Part shown: piece after piece, positions 23,751 through 37,072 of the stretch
Layout: the number at the start of each line of letters is the position of its first letter
Position numbering within the stretch: the first letter of the stretch is position 1
Origin: Apostichopus japonicus
Lineage: Eukaryota > Echinodermata > Holothuroidea > Aspidochirotida > Stichopodidae
Assembly (NCBI RefSeq): GCF_037975245.1
Contig: NC_092565.1
Span: forward strand, 11,092,499 to 11,156,498
DNA: 64,000 nucleotides
Direction: 5' to 3'
Notes under the pieces: generated by a model
Databases searched by the model: none
The model's input: the letters and a program-made list of their open reading frames with translations, nothing else
What the model was told of the DNA's origin: nothing
Position numbers and translations under genes: made by a program

Positions 23751-25466
23751 TTTGCCTTTGTCGTTTACCTCCATTGCATATATATATATATATATATGCC
23801 ATCCAATCACAACCAAACTTAAAGAAATGGTAAACTATACCATACCATACCATAAATTAAGTAATAAATCCGACATTTTCTTGAAAAGATCTTTTACTTC
23901 TACATGTGTTCACATCTTGAGAACGCTTATTCTTACCTATTTTACTTATTACCAAGATAATAAAGAAATATGATACCGACCTTGACCAGTGGATTCCATT
24001 CTGGAAGCGGTGTTGATAGTGTCCCCGAACAAGCAATATCTTGGTAAAATATAGCCCACTATACCAGCTGCACAAGGCCCTGCCGGAAATGAGTAACAAA
24101 GAGAAAATATCTAATCATTCTTAAATAAAAAGTGTCCACTCATTTTGGTAACCATGCCAACAAGCAGACTACCGTATACCATTTTAAAATTTAACATTTT
24201 TTTAGCATTATTATTATTTTTTTTATTTGTCTTCAAAGTTTATAAAATACTCTTTTTGTTTTTTCTAATGGAAGTTTATGTGATGGATTATGGAACTGCC
24301 CTTCGTCCAAAGATGACGTTCGCATAGTGAACGGGGTATTTTGGTCGAAGATAAAACAAAATTAAATAATCGTATACAGATCATTGGCTATCATGCATCA
24401 GGAATAATAAAATACAAATTTCTTTTGCGAAGGCTGCGCTATCACGTTTAAATAGAGAGATGGGATTTGTCTGAAGAGGGGGGGGGGGGGTGGGGCGGGG
24501 AGAAGGGAGGTTATACAAACTATCTGTTAATTGGGCCTGTACGCGTTAGTATATTGGGGTTTAGGGTCAATGTGTGCGCTGTGATATTTCAAGGGCCACT
24601 GATAGTTACGTCAAGTCAAGTTATAACAAAGTGATTTTCGTTTGTCCATCTGTTTCAACTGGAAGTATTTGGACAAGGGATTTAAGTAAAATCGTCCACG
24701 ATATGTTAATGTACACATGTATGTTTTAATAAGTATATTGAGCTAGGCTCGTTACGTATAGATACTGTCTTCCGCGGTAACCAGGTCGACGGTCGGATAT
24801 AAGCCTCTCGTGTGATGAGAGTATCACTGCATGAAGATGGGTATTGTTAGGTCTAAGCAGTCGCAAATTTTGTTACCCCTGCTGTGGTGGTTTTTGAAGC
24901 ATCTCGCAAATGAAATAAGCCATTTCGTATCCATTTAGAGATGGAGTTATTCATCACAATTCTGATTATTAAAACATGTTTTTCATATTGTAATAACAAA
25001 AAAATGGCGATTGAGTCTGCCTTTTCTTTCAATAAACCCTTTCGAAGAAATCCTTACATACATTTATTGTCTATCGATCCTGTGTGTAGTTTGTGATTTC
25101 ATGCGGTATAGCATAGGATAGAAATATTATTAAAAAAAATAAAGTATGAAGGCCGAACTGTGGTACGTCAACCGAAAATGAATTCCCGAAACTGATAAAC
25201 CTCTGCAGTATCTTTCTACCTTGAAAAATATTAAAAATTTGATTAATCTAATTATGCACAGACTCTTGAACGTGCCTGTAATGAATCTTTACACATTTAA
25301 TTAAGTTAGCAATATACTGCACGAAATTGTACCGTCTTATAGCGTATAAAAACACATCAAGAAAGGGAAAGTGTTTCTGCTATAAGAGCTGCTATAAGAT
25401 AAACTAAACGAAGCATTTGAACATAGCAAAACACAAGTTGTTGTGTATATATGTATCTATATATAT

Positions 25467-25509
<43 letters not shown>

Positions 25510-28500
25510 TATATATACATAAATATATATATATATATTATATGTATAAATATATATATGTATATATAACGAAAATTGGCTTGCAATCGTTCTATGGAGG
25601 GGGCCTAAGGGGAGGGTTTCTCATCACTTTTGAGAAATATTTTGTTTCGGTAAAGGGACTTTAATGCACAAAATTTGCTATCATTTCCATCATTATAACT
25701 ACATTTTTGTAGTATAAAATTAAACTGTTCCCGTTTCGTCCCCGAAAGTTTCCGAAGAGGCACTCTTTCCCGTTTCCCGCTACCTCTGTCTGGCTACGTC
25801 ATTATTAATTAAAGTGGGTGCTCAAACAATCTGATAAATAAACTTGTGAAATTCCTGTACACATGGTGGTGGCACAGATGGAGGGGATTACATTAGTCTG
25901 CATAGGGATGGGGGACGGCCTCTTGTGTCCCTGCCATGATAAGGGCCTGTTTTAACACTTGTTTGTTCTGCTTATATACGAACTCCCATTGCCCATGTTT
26001 ACGCACAATAACCTTGATGATACCTGTTAAATCGGCCTATGTAACTATCTTCATGATTGTGAATGTAAGATCCCATGCACGTAAATATTCTTACAGATTT
26101 ATATAGATTTTGTTTAAGCATTACCTGTATTTATACCAATCTTCAGTTTGAAGTATTCTCCTTCCCGATGTGGTATAGATAGGACATCACCGAGATCCCG
26201 GAGATCCACGGCCAGCGAACAAATTTCATAGACGTGGCGATTTCCGTTTCGATTTGGTAACCCTGAAGAAGACATAAAAACGTACAGGGCAATAACAAAT
26301 TTGAAGTGCAGTGCATGGGTTTTAGGATCTGCAAAAGATTTTCTATAACGAGACAGAGAGGTTTCAGGCGCTGATCCAGAGGGAAGGGTATACAACCCCA
26401 CCCCACACCACCCACGGATTGTCAACCGCACACCAAAATGAAAAAAATATTTATTAGCACAAACTTGCGTTCAGTCGTAATTACAGACCTAACATATAAT
26501 CTAAGTGTCTCAAAATACACCACTTCACGTCTAAATGTTTTTTCATATACTCTGAATTAAGGACCTCCAGACCCCCCTCCCCTCTCCTTCATTAGCGAGG
26601 CTTCAGCAACCTAAGGACCACACCCCCTTCGTTTATAAAATCCTTAATCCGCACCAGCTTCTTTTCAACTTTATTTCTTGTACATTATCCCGCCCTTCAT
26701 ACTTTGCTGATTAACGAATATTTCGCAAGAAACGCCAATGTGAAGGATCGGAGGATTTCTGTTCACCAACAGAAAAAAAAACTATGTTGATTATACAAGA
26801 CAAAATGATACTTGAAATAAATTTCAACTAAAGAGAATGAAACAGAAATCAAAGTACTGTTTGCTACTTTGACTATATAACACCTCTTCTGTACACCACA
26901 CATAATGCCTATTCTTATTAATGTAATAACATCAGTAGCGTTTTCTCAGATGACCTCTAGCTAACACTCGGTCGTCTTCTTCGACCTTTGACTCACTTTC
27001 AGCCCCACCCCCACCCCGTCTTCTCCAGCCCCTGTACTCCTCTGATGCGCAGTGAATTACTGAACTCAATACTTGTACATTTGAATCATAGATAAAAAAG
27101 TTAAACAAAACATGAAGTGAAAGCAAAGCATTAAAAAACATATATATTTTTGATATACCGAGTCTGGAGGCAAAGCCTTGACGAATTTTCAGCTAAGCAT
27201 AAACAAAAACAAAAACTTAAATAACAACAAGCTTCATTTTTCCTATCAAGGATTAGCATTTATTTGGCTTAATAGATGAAAAAGATCCATCTAAGACTTA
27301 TCTTTGAAAAAAAAGTTTTAATATATAAAAATAAAAAAAGTGTAAAACTATACAGAGTGGACTTTCCAACCTCCATAATGTGTTTCCTTATTTAGGAAAA
27401 CATTTCCTGCCCTGCAGGGTTGTAACTGAAAGGTCTATAAATTAATATTCTACATATATTGTTTCAAAGACGCTTAGTAGATGATCAAGCTTACTCGTTA
27501 AAACTACCAGAAACTAAAGATTTGAAACTGACAAAAGGCTTTTGTTACAATTTAGTTGACCCGCGCTCTCTATAGGCCTATATTTCTTCATCTTCTTACG
27601 TGAGCTGCTTACCTAAATTTAAAGTTTTTTGTATTATATTGTTCCCTAACCTTAACAATACCCCGAACAAAAGATTTTCGTCTGAGGACGTGGGTATTCT
27701 TTTGAGATGACATCTGAGGATTTTAATTTGTTTTGTTACAGTTCCTCAATTAGAACACAAAACAACTGCTAACGCACAAAAACAAACACACAATAATACA
27801 TTTTAATTATATATTAATACAAATAAACTTGATTTGGTATCCATAAAACCTTGAAGAAAACGACCTTTTTGTCATAACCTAGCACGAGATGTAATATTCT
27901 CTACTTTTATTTGTATCGTCAGTCTTTTGAAACGAGTGTTTCATTAGCTAGATTAAGAAACAGAAATAAAATTTATAAATAGATCAACTCAATACAATCA
28001 AAATGAACTTTTCAATAAGTTCAGCTTCACCCATGCATCGTTCAAAATTAGATCGGGTTACATTCCGTGATCCTGGTAATTTCAAGTTTCATGGCGGAGT
28101 GGACTACAACTATATATGAGCTAAGGAAGACGTTATTATTAAATTTATTTTGACGCACCAGCCAGTCATAAATAAGTTATCTTTTCAGCATAACTTGGCA
28201 AAATATGACTTATAAATATCAAACATAAAGAAAGTATTTTCTGTCGGGTCACAGCAATGGCAGTCGGGACACTTTTGACGCCTTACTTAATCATTTCACT
28301 TATTTTAAACATTGATATAAGAGTCGATATTTCGACGAATTATGATTGAAAAAATCTAGCCTTGAATTGACTGTTAAATTTGTCATATTCGTGGTGTCAA
28401 CTTCCATGATGCTTAAGTTAAAAGTTGTCTTTACGGGAAAATTATGGGACTTTTTTGGCCGGGACAAGCCGAGATATTGTAGAGTAAAATTACCACCACC

Positions 28501-31500
28501 GCTCATGTCGTCGAACCTTATAGTGACGCCCCTCCAAAGAAGTGATCTCGATAAAAAAAACTAGCAATTTCTTATCTTGATGTTTCCAATAGACAAACAA
28601 CATATAATACGTTATAGAAATGTTATAAAAGCGCATGAAAACAAAGACATGTATAAAAAAGTGAGCTATGAAACATCCCTTGTTTGAAACTAAAACTAGT
28701 ATGTGGTCGATGGAGAGAAAAGAAACACACATACTCAAAACATTAAAACAAAACCAATATCATTCTCGGTTATGCATCAACTCACGCCTTCTTAAAATTT
28801 CCTAAATAATGTGCTAACAGGATCACCAATACAACGCGCACACACATAACCCCTCCCCCCCTTCCAAAAAGAAAATGCTTCGTTTTGTCTTATGTTAGTA
28901 TCACATCACATTACGTTTACCCCCCCCCCCACCCCACCCCACCCCTTCCATCAGCGAAAGTTCGTTATTTCCAAACAGAAGATTACCAAGAACACCCTTT
29001 ATATGTAGCGTAGGACTATGCCATACATTCAATCCATATGCAGCCCCAGTACCGATTAATTTCATCACAGAGTGAAGAATTAGATTTTGGCCTAATTTAT
29101 GAGACAGACTTGTGACGCAAGGCAAGGGACTCTTTCTTCAGATTATATAGGGCAAGAACATTTTAACTATAATAATTATTTTGTTTTTTACAAAACAGAA
29201 CTAGTAAGATGGCATGCTCTCTAAGAAGTAATGTCTGGATGTCAGTTAAATCTGTATTTTGCTCTACTGTTATTAATCATGTTCGTTTTGCGGGTGAATA
29301 AATATCGCAGTTGTTATAGCAACATTACAACCGATCTACTTAAATGTGGAAGTCACCTTTTCTTACGAAATCATTGCAAGTTGAAGAACGGCAGTTCGGT
29401 TCTTGTCATTTAAGATTCATGATGTCTGCTGTTTGAGTACAAAGGAAATATTAATAAATTATAAATGTTGGCGTGCACGTTTTACAAGAATTATTAGGTT
29501 TAAGGGGAAAAACAGATGCAAAGAGATCACTTGTGCTCTCCAAAGAGTCCTTGTAAGTGAGCACAGTAAGTGATTATTGGACTGTTATACTTTCGTACGG
29601 CAGATTAAAGCAATCTATGTGAACAACCTTGGTTCATAAATTAAGAGAAAGTAAGATGAAATGGCAACTGACAAAAATAAAATAACAAGACAATCATTGA
29701 CGTAAAAAAGTTTCAAATTGTTGTTTTTTTTTGTTTGTTTTTTTGTGTGTGTGGCGTGCAGCAAATTTGTATACTTACGAATCGGGCAGGAGACATTCTT
29801 TTCATTAAATGTATCTTGAAGCTTACTATGCACTAAATTCCTTGTTTCTTTGGGTGGTACATGACATCATCCCAGTGACTGAGAAAGTTGCGTTACAAGT
29901 ATATTCAATATTCTAACCAAGTCACTACGTCATATTGTGACCTAATTGGATTCTTGTCACGTTTATTTAGATCTATTTATGCGGATTAAACACCATTTAG
30001 CAGATCCAAACTATCGAGTTTAGCCCAAAACAGATCATAATTTCAAAGCCCGTCGCACACTGCCCGACTGAACGCTGACCGACTCAACTCTACCCGTCGT
30101 GCTCCAGTTTTCAATAGTCGTGAACAACTGACTTCCGAGCACTGCAGGATAGATGGATAAGACCGGCATGCGCCCAACGACCGTCTTCTGTCAACGCTCA
30201 TTTAGGAAAAGAACGTCAGGCAGCCAATTGACCAAGTACCGCTAAATAGTTTCATATAGAGCTGACTCATAATCCGTCAAAATTCCCACTTTTCTTTAAA
30301 AAAATAATTTTTGGAGATAATGCGTTCAAATATCGACAAACAAAGTCGATATTTCCAAGGTAACAGTCGCAATTTCCATGATAGGTCGAAATTTTCCAGG
30401 GGGTTGATCTCCATTTTGTAATCAAACTGTTGAAATTTTGAGCTGATATCGTACCGACTTTCTGACACCTACTATCAAGGGCTGTCTATAGCTAGCAAGA
30501 ATGTTTCTTTCTCTTTGTACTCACTTCTGTTTGTTTTCATTCTAATGTTATTCCAGTTGGAATAAATTGTGGAAAAACTGCAGAATTCAGCCGAACGTTT
30601 CTTTTTAACCTACTTTTAGTTTCGAAACTGTCGCCTATGGCTCAGGCTATGTAAAGTTGATCTGACCGACGATAAACAAAATTTCACAAAAGAGATTCTC
30701 CTCAAAAAAAAAAATAATAATAATTGAAAGAAAGCATAAAAACATAGGGTTTTATTTCTTTTAATTTAAGAAAGAAAGAGAGAAACTGGGAATTAGAAAG
30801 TTCAACTAGAGACATGAAGGCTGCATTAAGATTAACAATAACATTTTACAAAATGCACATGGGGAAAACGTGCTTCGATGGAAAGGTGGTACACAGGTGT
30901 AGTGAAATATGGTGATAGTTACAAGTTCACACAAAACATGAAGCGACCCTTTTCTCTTTTCCTACAGCACATGAAAACTCCGTCGCCCTGCTGCACGGTC
31001 GTTCGACACATGCATGCAAACTTACTTGGTGACTGAAATCTGACTATGGACAGTGAATGATGATATTTGACTCAATGTGCGTCTATAGACTTACCTGAGG
31101 CTAGCATATAAGCATCGTTAATTGTCTCAACTTTATAGGCGTCATATTGGTCCACACGAGAGTCTAAGGCACGGTAGAGTGTATTCAACATCGTAACAAC
31201 CTATCAAAATAAAAGTGTACGTAAGTAGTATTTGGTATAAGCCAAGAGAAGAGAAATGAAAATGTTTAGAAGATATATACTTGACCCCTGATATACCCCC
31301 TTCCCATATACTTTCTCCGCATGGTAACAATGCCTTACATAGATATATAGCTTAATTAAATGACCACGGCTGAGAACTATGACAACTTACCTCAATGGGA
31401 TTGCTCTCAGCGCAAATCTTCACAAAATTATCAACTTCTGAGAAATATATTGTCACAGCTTCGAATGTTTCAGCGTTAAAGTCGCACGAGTATTTTAGTT

Positions 31501-32758
31501 GATCCGCTACTTGCTGTGGTAACATTTGATACAATAATAAATCCGTCCGTTCTCTCTGTGTTTCTAGTTCCTCGAGTTGGGTTTTCATCTCCTCCGACAT
31601 ATCTAACGCTTTTGAGGATAATTTTATCATCACGTATAATGTAAGAGGTGTGCATGACAGAACGAATGACAAAAACATAGCAAATACCGCGGTAGAGGCT
31701 TGCGATGACGAAATTATGACGTCGATTTCTTGTAACAATTGTTGTTCGAGTTTTACTAATATTACTTCAAATTCCGAAGATAAGTTATTGGTAAGGTTTA
31801 ACCATTTTATCAAATCTTCATTCCTATCTTCCGTATAGACGACATTTTTTGTCAATAAATTGTTTTTATAAACCTCTATGGAGCTTAAAAGGTCACTGTT
31901 TACATCGACCCATTTGAAATAAGTTTCCTTCAAAGAATGCGAAAACCGAAAACTCGTCTCTAGAGACGATTTTCCGCGAAGACACCGCAATAATTGATCT
32001 GTATACAGCTTCATCTCATATCGATCCGATATAAGCAATCGGAAAGCACCGATGATTTTGAGAATTTCCAGTTCTTCCTTATATCGAAAGAAATAATAAT
32101 AACTGACCACCATTTCCGACAACCGTCCAAGGATGACCTTCCGAATATCGCCAATCAGTTTTGCGGTTATCGATTCAATAATAAGGCTATACCGGTGTTC
32201 ACACTGCTGTGGATCTATGCTACCAGCTATAACGTCTTGTCTCAACTTTGACAGAATATATGACTGAAATTCCAAGACATCGTTTCCTGAATTCTGTATT
32301 TCGTGAAGACCAGAATCAGTTTCTACGATTTTCTCAAAAAGTGAAGATGCGCTGAAATTTTCTGGTAATCTAAGGTGCAGAGAGGCATAATATCTTTCAC
32401 TCTGTAAATGAATCACAACAGATCGAGGTATAGTTTGTTCCATGATTCCTCTAAGTTTTGTTTCGCTTTTGGTTAAAGAGACAGCGTCTACGAAATGAAA
32501 TATCGCCAAGGGTATTAAAATACTGAAAGGTACCAGAATATACACTATTATCTTCAAAAGGTGAAACTTTTTCGGTTTTACGGTTTCTTCAATGCTATTA
32601 CTCCGTAGACGTTTACTTGTAGATGTTTGTGAACGATATATCGGGTGAATATCATCATCTCCCCTGTTCGGTGTCCGAAACATAACGGAAGATGATACCG
32701 TATGAATATTATCTTCGCTCGATGCCAGCGATATATCGATATCAGGCTTATGTTGCAT
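19521..32758 (-). CDS. NIT-domain receptor-type guanylate cyclase, 6 exons, 628 aa
   Basis: Membrane guanylate cyclase that would make cGMP from GTP in the cytosol under control of an outside sensor. Exons, 5' to 3': 32758-31391, 31200-31095, 26262-26125, 24079-23981, 21415-21321, 19601-19521. Total 1887 nt; every junction keeps frame and has GT-AG borders. Residues 1-68 are cytosolic; 69-92 and 354-379 are membrane helices; 93-353 resemble a NIT (nitrate/nitrite-sensing type) sensor, with [10 protein letters not shown] at 120-129. A signalling helix with LLYQMLP (408-414) leads to a class III cyclase domain (about 433-620) containing [19 protein letters not shown] and NTASRMES. The guanine-selecting Glu481 and Cys553, metal Asp485, and Asn560 and Arg564 are present. 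The first metal Asp is Glu441, in FSEVDNF where FSDIVGF is usual. ATG 32758 is chosen because an in-frame TAA lies 10-12 bases upstream. No poly(A) signal was seen close to the stop. The ligand is unknown. Confidence 0.9.
19602..21320 (-). other. Guanylate cyclase intron 5
   Basis: 1.7-kb intron with borders GTATGC...CACAG. It carries a 104-codon open frame at 20204-20518 that I do not recognise and that lacks support, and a G-rich repeat-like patch near 20805-21000. Confidence 0.6.
21740..21819. repeat. (TA)n microsatellite
   Basis: About 80 bp of uninterrupted TA dinucleotides within a cyclase intron. The Tyr-Ile open frames that cross it are meaningless. Confidence 0.95.
23599..23800 (+). 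repeat. (TA)n tracts with a repeated 35-bp spacer
   Basis: Three TA tracts (23635-23675, 23705-23747, 23780-23797) are separated by near-identical spacers reading ttcatttgcctttg, then cgtttacctccattgca. They are preceded by gcgccaagatatcgacaatc, which recurs inverted beside the TA tract at 54030-54070. Likely one repeat family that carries its own microsatellite. Confidence 0.8.
24080..26124 (-). other. Guanylate cyclase intron 3
   Basis: 2.0-kb intron, AT-rich. It contains a G-run near 24478-24500 and the TA-rich tract at 25443-25570. No gene recognised. Confidence 0.6.
25443..25570. repeat. Imperfect (TA)n microsatellite
   Basis: TA-rich tract broken by tatgta, tattata and taaata variants, within a cyclase intron. 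Confidence 0.9.
26263..31094 (-). other. Guanylate cyclase intron 2
   Basis: At 4.8 kb the longest intron of the cyclase gene. Contains C-runs near 28850 and 28920. No convincing exon, RNA gene or element termini were seen on either strand. The next intron upstream (31201-31390) is only 190 bp. Confidence 0.6.
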
Positions 32759-35700
32759 TGTCGTCGATTATCTATAATCAATTACAGATCCAGCAATAAA
32801 ATATCGATTATTGCATGTAAATCGTTTGTTTCCAGATAACGATTTGCGTTGGGCGAAAGATACAATACCGGTATTTTAGTGCGCAAAAATGTTCCTTTGT
32901 TGTTGAAGCAATTGTCTTTAGTTTTACGTTGACCTTTATGAACAAATCCAATCTGTTGCCCTCAAAAAATATTGGGGTGTGAACTAATCCAGAACTCGCA
33001 TTTGTTCATACTGTATAATTCCTGCCACTATTTAAACACGCATTACAACTGTAACTTGAATTAAAATTTAACAACAAATCTAAAAAATAAAATACAAAGT
33101 ATATAAATAAAAACACACACAAACAATCAGACAAGCAGAAAACCCCTGAGACTACGAAATGTTGACACGTAATCCATAATATCTGTAAATTAGTTTTAAA
33201 AAAAACTGTTATTTTTTCTTTCTACAAGTTCGCCTTAGTTGTACTGAAACGTTGATGCAAAGAAGGAAAAAATGGTGAAGGAAAATAAAAAGGAGGTAGA
33301 ATCCGACATATTAAATATGAATCTACTATAAATGATGCGTTATAACTTGTTCTACGCCCACAGTTAGATTAAACAACGTCATATTAATAGACAATGCTGC
33401 AGAACTAGTGAAGATGGTGACCACTCTTTGAGATATACAACGATAAATGAACTCAATGATTGTCCTTTCAAGTAACTACTTTGTTAGCCTATAATTTACA
33501 ATAAAACGTCGAGTTTTTAAAAAAATATTTTCATCGTTACATAAAAACCCGTTACGTCATCTTCCGCCACAAGATTCCCTTTGTATTACTAAAATTGAAT
33601 TATCATTTCATCTTTATACTGACCAAATTCATCCAAGTAATTAACTGGGTCGTTCCATCTACATGCGCTATGGATGATATAATAACATGTGGTAACATAT
33701 TACTAACGATAAATGGCAATAACATCATCCACCCGACCCTTATTTGCAAAGTAGGCTAGGGTGACATCGGTCACCGTCTTACATTTGGATGAAACTCGAT
33801 TGAGAGCACTGAGAATATTTTACAAGCTACAAGCCACCATTTACTGTAACTTAGTAACATAATCATATGATTCTGTTTCTTTGAACAGAGACCAGATGTA
33901 ACGTAATCATAACAACCAGCTTTTCTTTTAATAATGCTTGATGAAATGTACGCATAGTGAACACCAAGTTAATCGAACGACCAACATCCGACAAGTTGCT
34001 GAGTTTACAAGCAAGTCACCTATCGACACCGGCTACGACAAATCTTCACCCACAGCAGCATATGTACAGCAATGCAACTGATCAGATCGCTTTAATGAGA
34101 TAAGACTTTGAACCGATATAAAGAATACTTTCACTAAACACCCTTCCGAGTGGAATTTAAAATAAACTAGCTCAATACATATATAGATTTCTAAGCGAAG
34201 TAGACATGTTGTCCGCAAAATGTTAAGAATAATAATACATCGCATCTCTCCTTAACGCGACCGACCTATTTTTCAGTTGTAAAACCTGCATAACAATACA
34301 ATTTCCTCGATCCAGTTGTGTATCCGTAGCCTTGACATCGTCACGTTGCATGTATCGACACGTCATAAAGTGACGTCAAAACAAAGTATGTCCAAGAATG
34401 AAAAATGAGATGATTTACAAACAAGTCGAAAATTATCCTTAAAAGCACGAGTCATTTCACCTTAGACACACACACACATACATATATATGAGATTTTGCG
34501 TGAGAACCTGTCGAGAAATGGTTAGCTATGACACTCCGTAATAAGAAATACATGATCACAAACTATCACAGTCAAAAGATACCATAATTTAACCACAATC
34601 TGCAGTACTGCTTCCGTTACTTGATTCGTATCGGTATCGGAGAGAGAAAATTATATTCCGAAAGAAACTCAAACTCCCAGTAAATTGTTATTATTACATT
34701 TGATTGAAGTTCGAGACACTCAACCACTACCAGTGCTCATGCCTTCAAAGATCTATACAAAGCGATACACTAGCATACTACTTGTCGTGTGTGGGATAAG
34801 TGAACCGTGAATGAAGGTGAAATTACGGTATCGCATTAAAGCCATCGTAAAGAAACATCAACAACTCACGACTTTGGTGTTAGACTATTTCCCGATTTGA
34901 CTCTGCCATAGTAGGTATCTGAAACGGGCGAAAAGGAGGGGGCGGAGGAGGGGGTGGAGGTTGTTTTGACCCCCTTTTCCCCATATCAATTTGAGTTTTC
35001 GACCAAACCGAGTCAAATTTCAGGGAATGCCCTCTTTTGGGGGACGCTGAACAGATTTCGGACAAAATTGTTGAATACTAATGACAAGACATTTCATTTT
35101 TCGGAGATTCGAATGTAATCAATTTGTTAACATATATTAAAGAACACCCTTGTTAACTAAAACTGCAACAGCAATGGTTCAGAAGTTGAAACAGTGGTTG
35201 TCTTTTTAATCGGATTGATTGACCTTATTTGTAGACAAAGAAGGTAATCCATGTGGCCCTTGTTTGATTTGTCGAAACTAAAATGGCAATAATTTTGAAC
35301 AAAAATCATACACGGACCAATAAATAGTTTTTATAACAGGCTGGTTTCACACACACATACACGTAAAGAAACATATAAGAATTCACACAAAGTAATCAAC
35401 AAACGTATAATAATTACTGAACTTGTTAAAATCATTTTATTTGCAATCTTCATTTGAGCATCCTTGCTTTTAACAGGGGAGGGGATTACTAGTTCACCAA
35501 TTGGTGCTAGAGGTAGAGATAAGCTGGAACGGGGAGCACTATAGTCCCCTCGGTTAACTGAAAATAACAAGACATCAGTAAAGTACATAGCACACAAAAG
35601 GATAACACATCTATTTTCTCCTCAGTACACAAACGGACACATTTTGTACCAGGATAATGATTATTTACTTTTATCAGTTTATACCTCATTGCTCCCAAGG

Positions 35701-36279
35701 CAATGAGCTACTTTAATCAGGGTTGAAAAATTGAGCCTAGTTATGGCTTATCTCAGTTGTCATGGCAACAGATGCCAAGTTTCTATATTTCTCCCTCTGT
35801 CTGATGCATATTTTATCAAATAAAATGAATGCCCTGATAAAATCATAAATTAACCTATGAATAAAACAGTCATTAAAATTAACATGTATTTAAAGAAGGA
35901 AAGGAGAAACAAAAACAGGAGAAAATAATATATAAACCTTCCCCCTCCCCAGACCCCCTCCCCAGACCCCCTCCCCCACCTTTGAAATCCTGTGCACACC
36001 ACTGAGTCTTTCAGTTATGCATTGGAAATGCCTGTGCTGGAATTTGGAGTAAGATGGATTACCTATTAGATAATACCTTGTAAACTAACTTTTACCAGAA
36101 AGAATGATCTTTGACGAGAACTATAACTTACTACTAACCATTCTACAATGGAATTAGTGTGTCATTAACAGAATAAAATTAGTTTGCATGCAACTATTAA
36201 ATAAAAGGAACATGATTAATATATCAAGGATTGTACAAATCTTTGCTCTTACCAGACTTGGAAGTACCAGTTCAACAGT

Positions 36280-36548
36280 TTGAGCATGAGTGCATTGAGA
36301 ATTCCCCTATATAATGAGGTATGAGTACAATACTACCATACTAAAATACTGTATCTATAGCTATACTTTCAAAATACCGGAGTATGCGTACAAATCCAGG
36401 AGGGAAAATACCAGTTTAACTACATGTGTATGAGTACATTGAGAATTCCCTTTGTTGATGAGTATGAGTGTACTACTATTATACCGTATCTATACTATAC
36501 TTTCAAAATACTGAAGTATGAATACAAATCCAGGAGGGAAAATACCAT
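36280..36548 (+). repeat. ~140-bp tandem duplication
   Basis: Two diverged copies share cattgagaattccc, then ctatactttcaaaatac, then tacaaatccaggagggaaaa (ends near 36410 and 36545). The rest of each copy is repeated tatgagta words. Confidence 0.7.
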
Positions 36549-36894
36549 TGTCTATAAGGGTGCACAAAACTATATTGAAATACACCCATAAGTACAGACT
36601 CACTACAAGTCTGGGCTATTACCAATGAACTTGTAGGAAGTCAGGGCATACTTCGGAGTGCATGGCATACTATAAAACTGTTTGACGAGAATTAATATTA
36701 GTAACGATTAATCTGACCTTGGGGGTGGGTGGGGGGGGGGGGGTAAAGAGCCAACATTCATATATCCATAAACTACATGAAAAAGGAAGTCTTAACTTTT
36801 TCCAAAGTGTTAGACTTCTTCTCCACCATTTCAAATCAAACTTGCCTATAGCAGAGAAACTTAAGCTCTGCACTATTATGGGATTCAAGTACAG

Positions 36895-36948
36895 AACAGT
36901 GCACAACAGTGCACAATAGTGCACAACAGTGCACAACAGTGCACACTA
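36895..36948 (+). repeat. 11-bp tandem repeat (cagtgcacaa)
   Basis: Five near-perfect copies of acagtgcacaa, about 45 bp past the SRP72 poly(A) signal. gtgcac is itself a palindrome. Confidence 0.85.
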
Positions 36949-36992
36949 TCGACCAAAACAAGAAAAAAATAACACAGACAGTCGTGGGTATT

Positions 36993-36998
36993 TTTATT
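36993..36998 (-). terminator. Candidate poly(A) signal of SRP72
   Basis: AATAAA on the minus strand, about 75 nt after the SRP72 stop codon. It is the canonical cleavage/polyadenylation hexamer at a sensible distance. This would give a very short 3' UTR. Confidence 0.5.
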
Positions 36999-37072
36999 AT
37001 CTGTAGTTATGAAGGTTCTTTGTAACATGTCGGATTATAAGTTGTCTTCAAGAATAAACTGTTGTTGTTGTT

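Larger units (their letters stand above)
21416..23980 (-). other. Guanylate cyclase intron 4
   Basis: 2.6-kb intron holding several (TA)n tracts and a CAGTGGCGTAGC-type MITE fragment near 22617-22650. No other gene seen. Confidence 0.6.
32760..36990. other. Intergenic region between the cyclase start and the SRP72 end
   Basis: Upstream region of the minus-strand cyclase and downstream of SRP72. No TATA box at a convincing distance from 32758. Holds a ~140-bp tandem duplication and a short tandem repeat (listed separately). No exon recognised. Confidence 0.5.

Noticed and set aside
21718-25664. Tyr-Ile-rich ORFs
   Set aside because: Translations of TA microsatellites.
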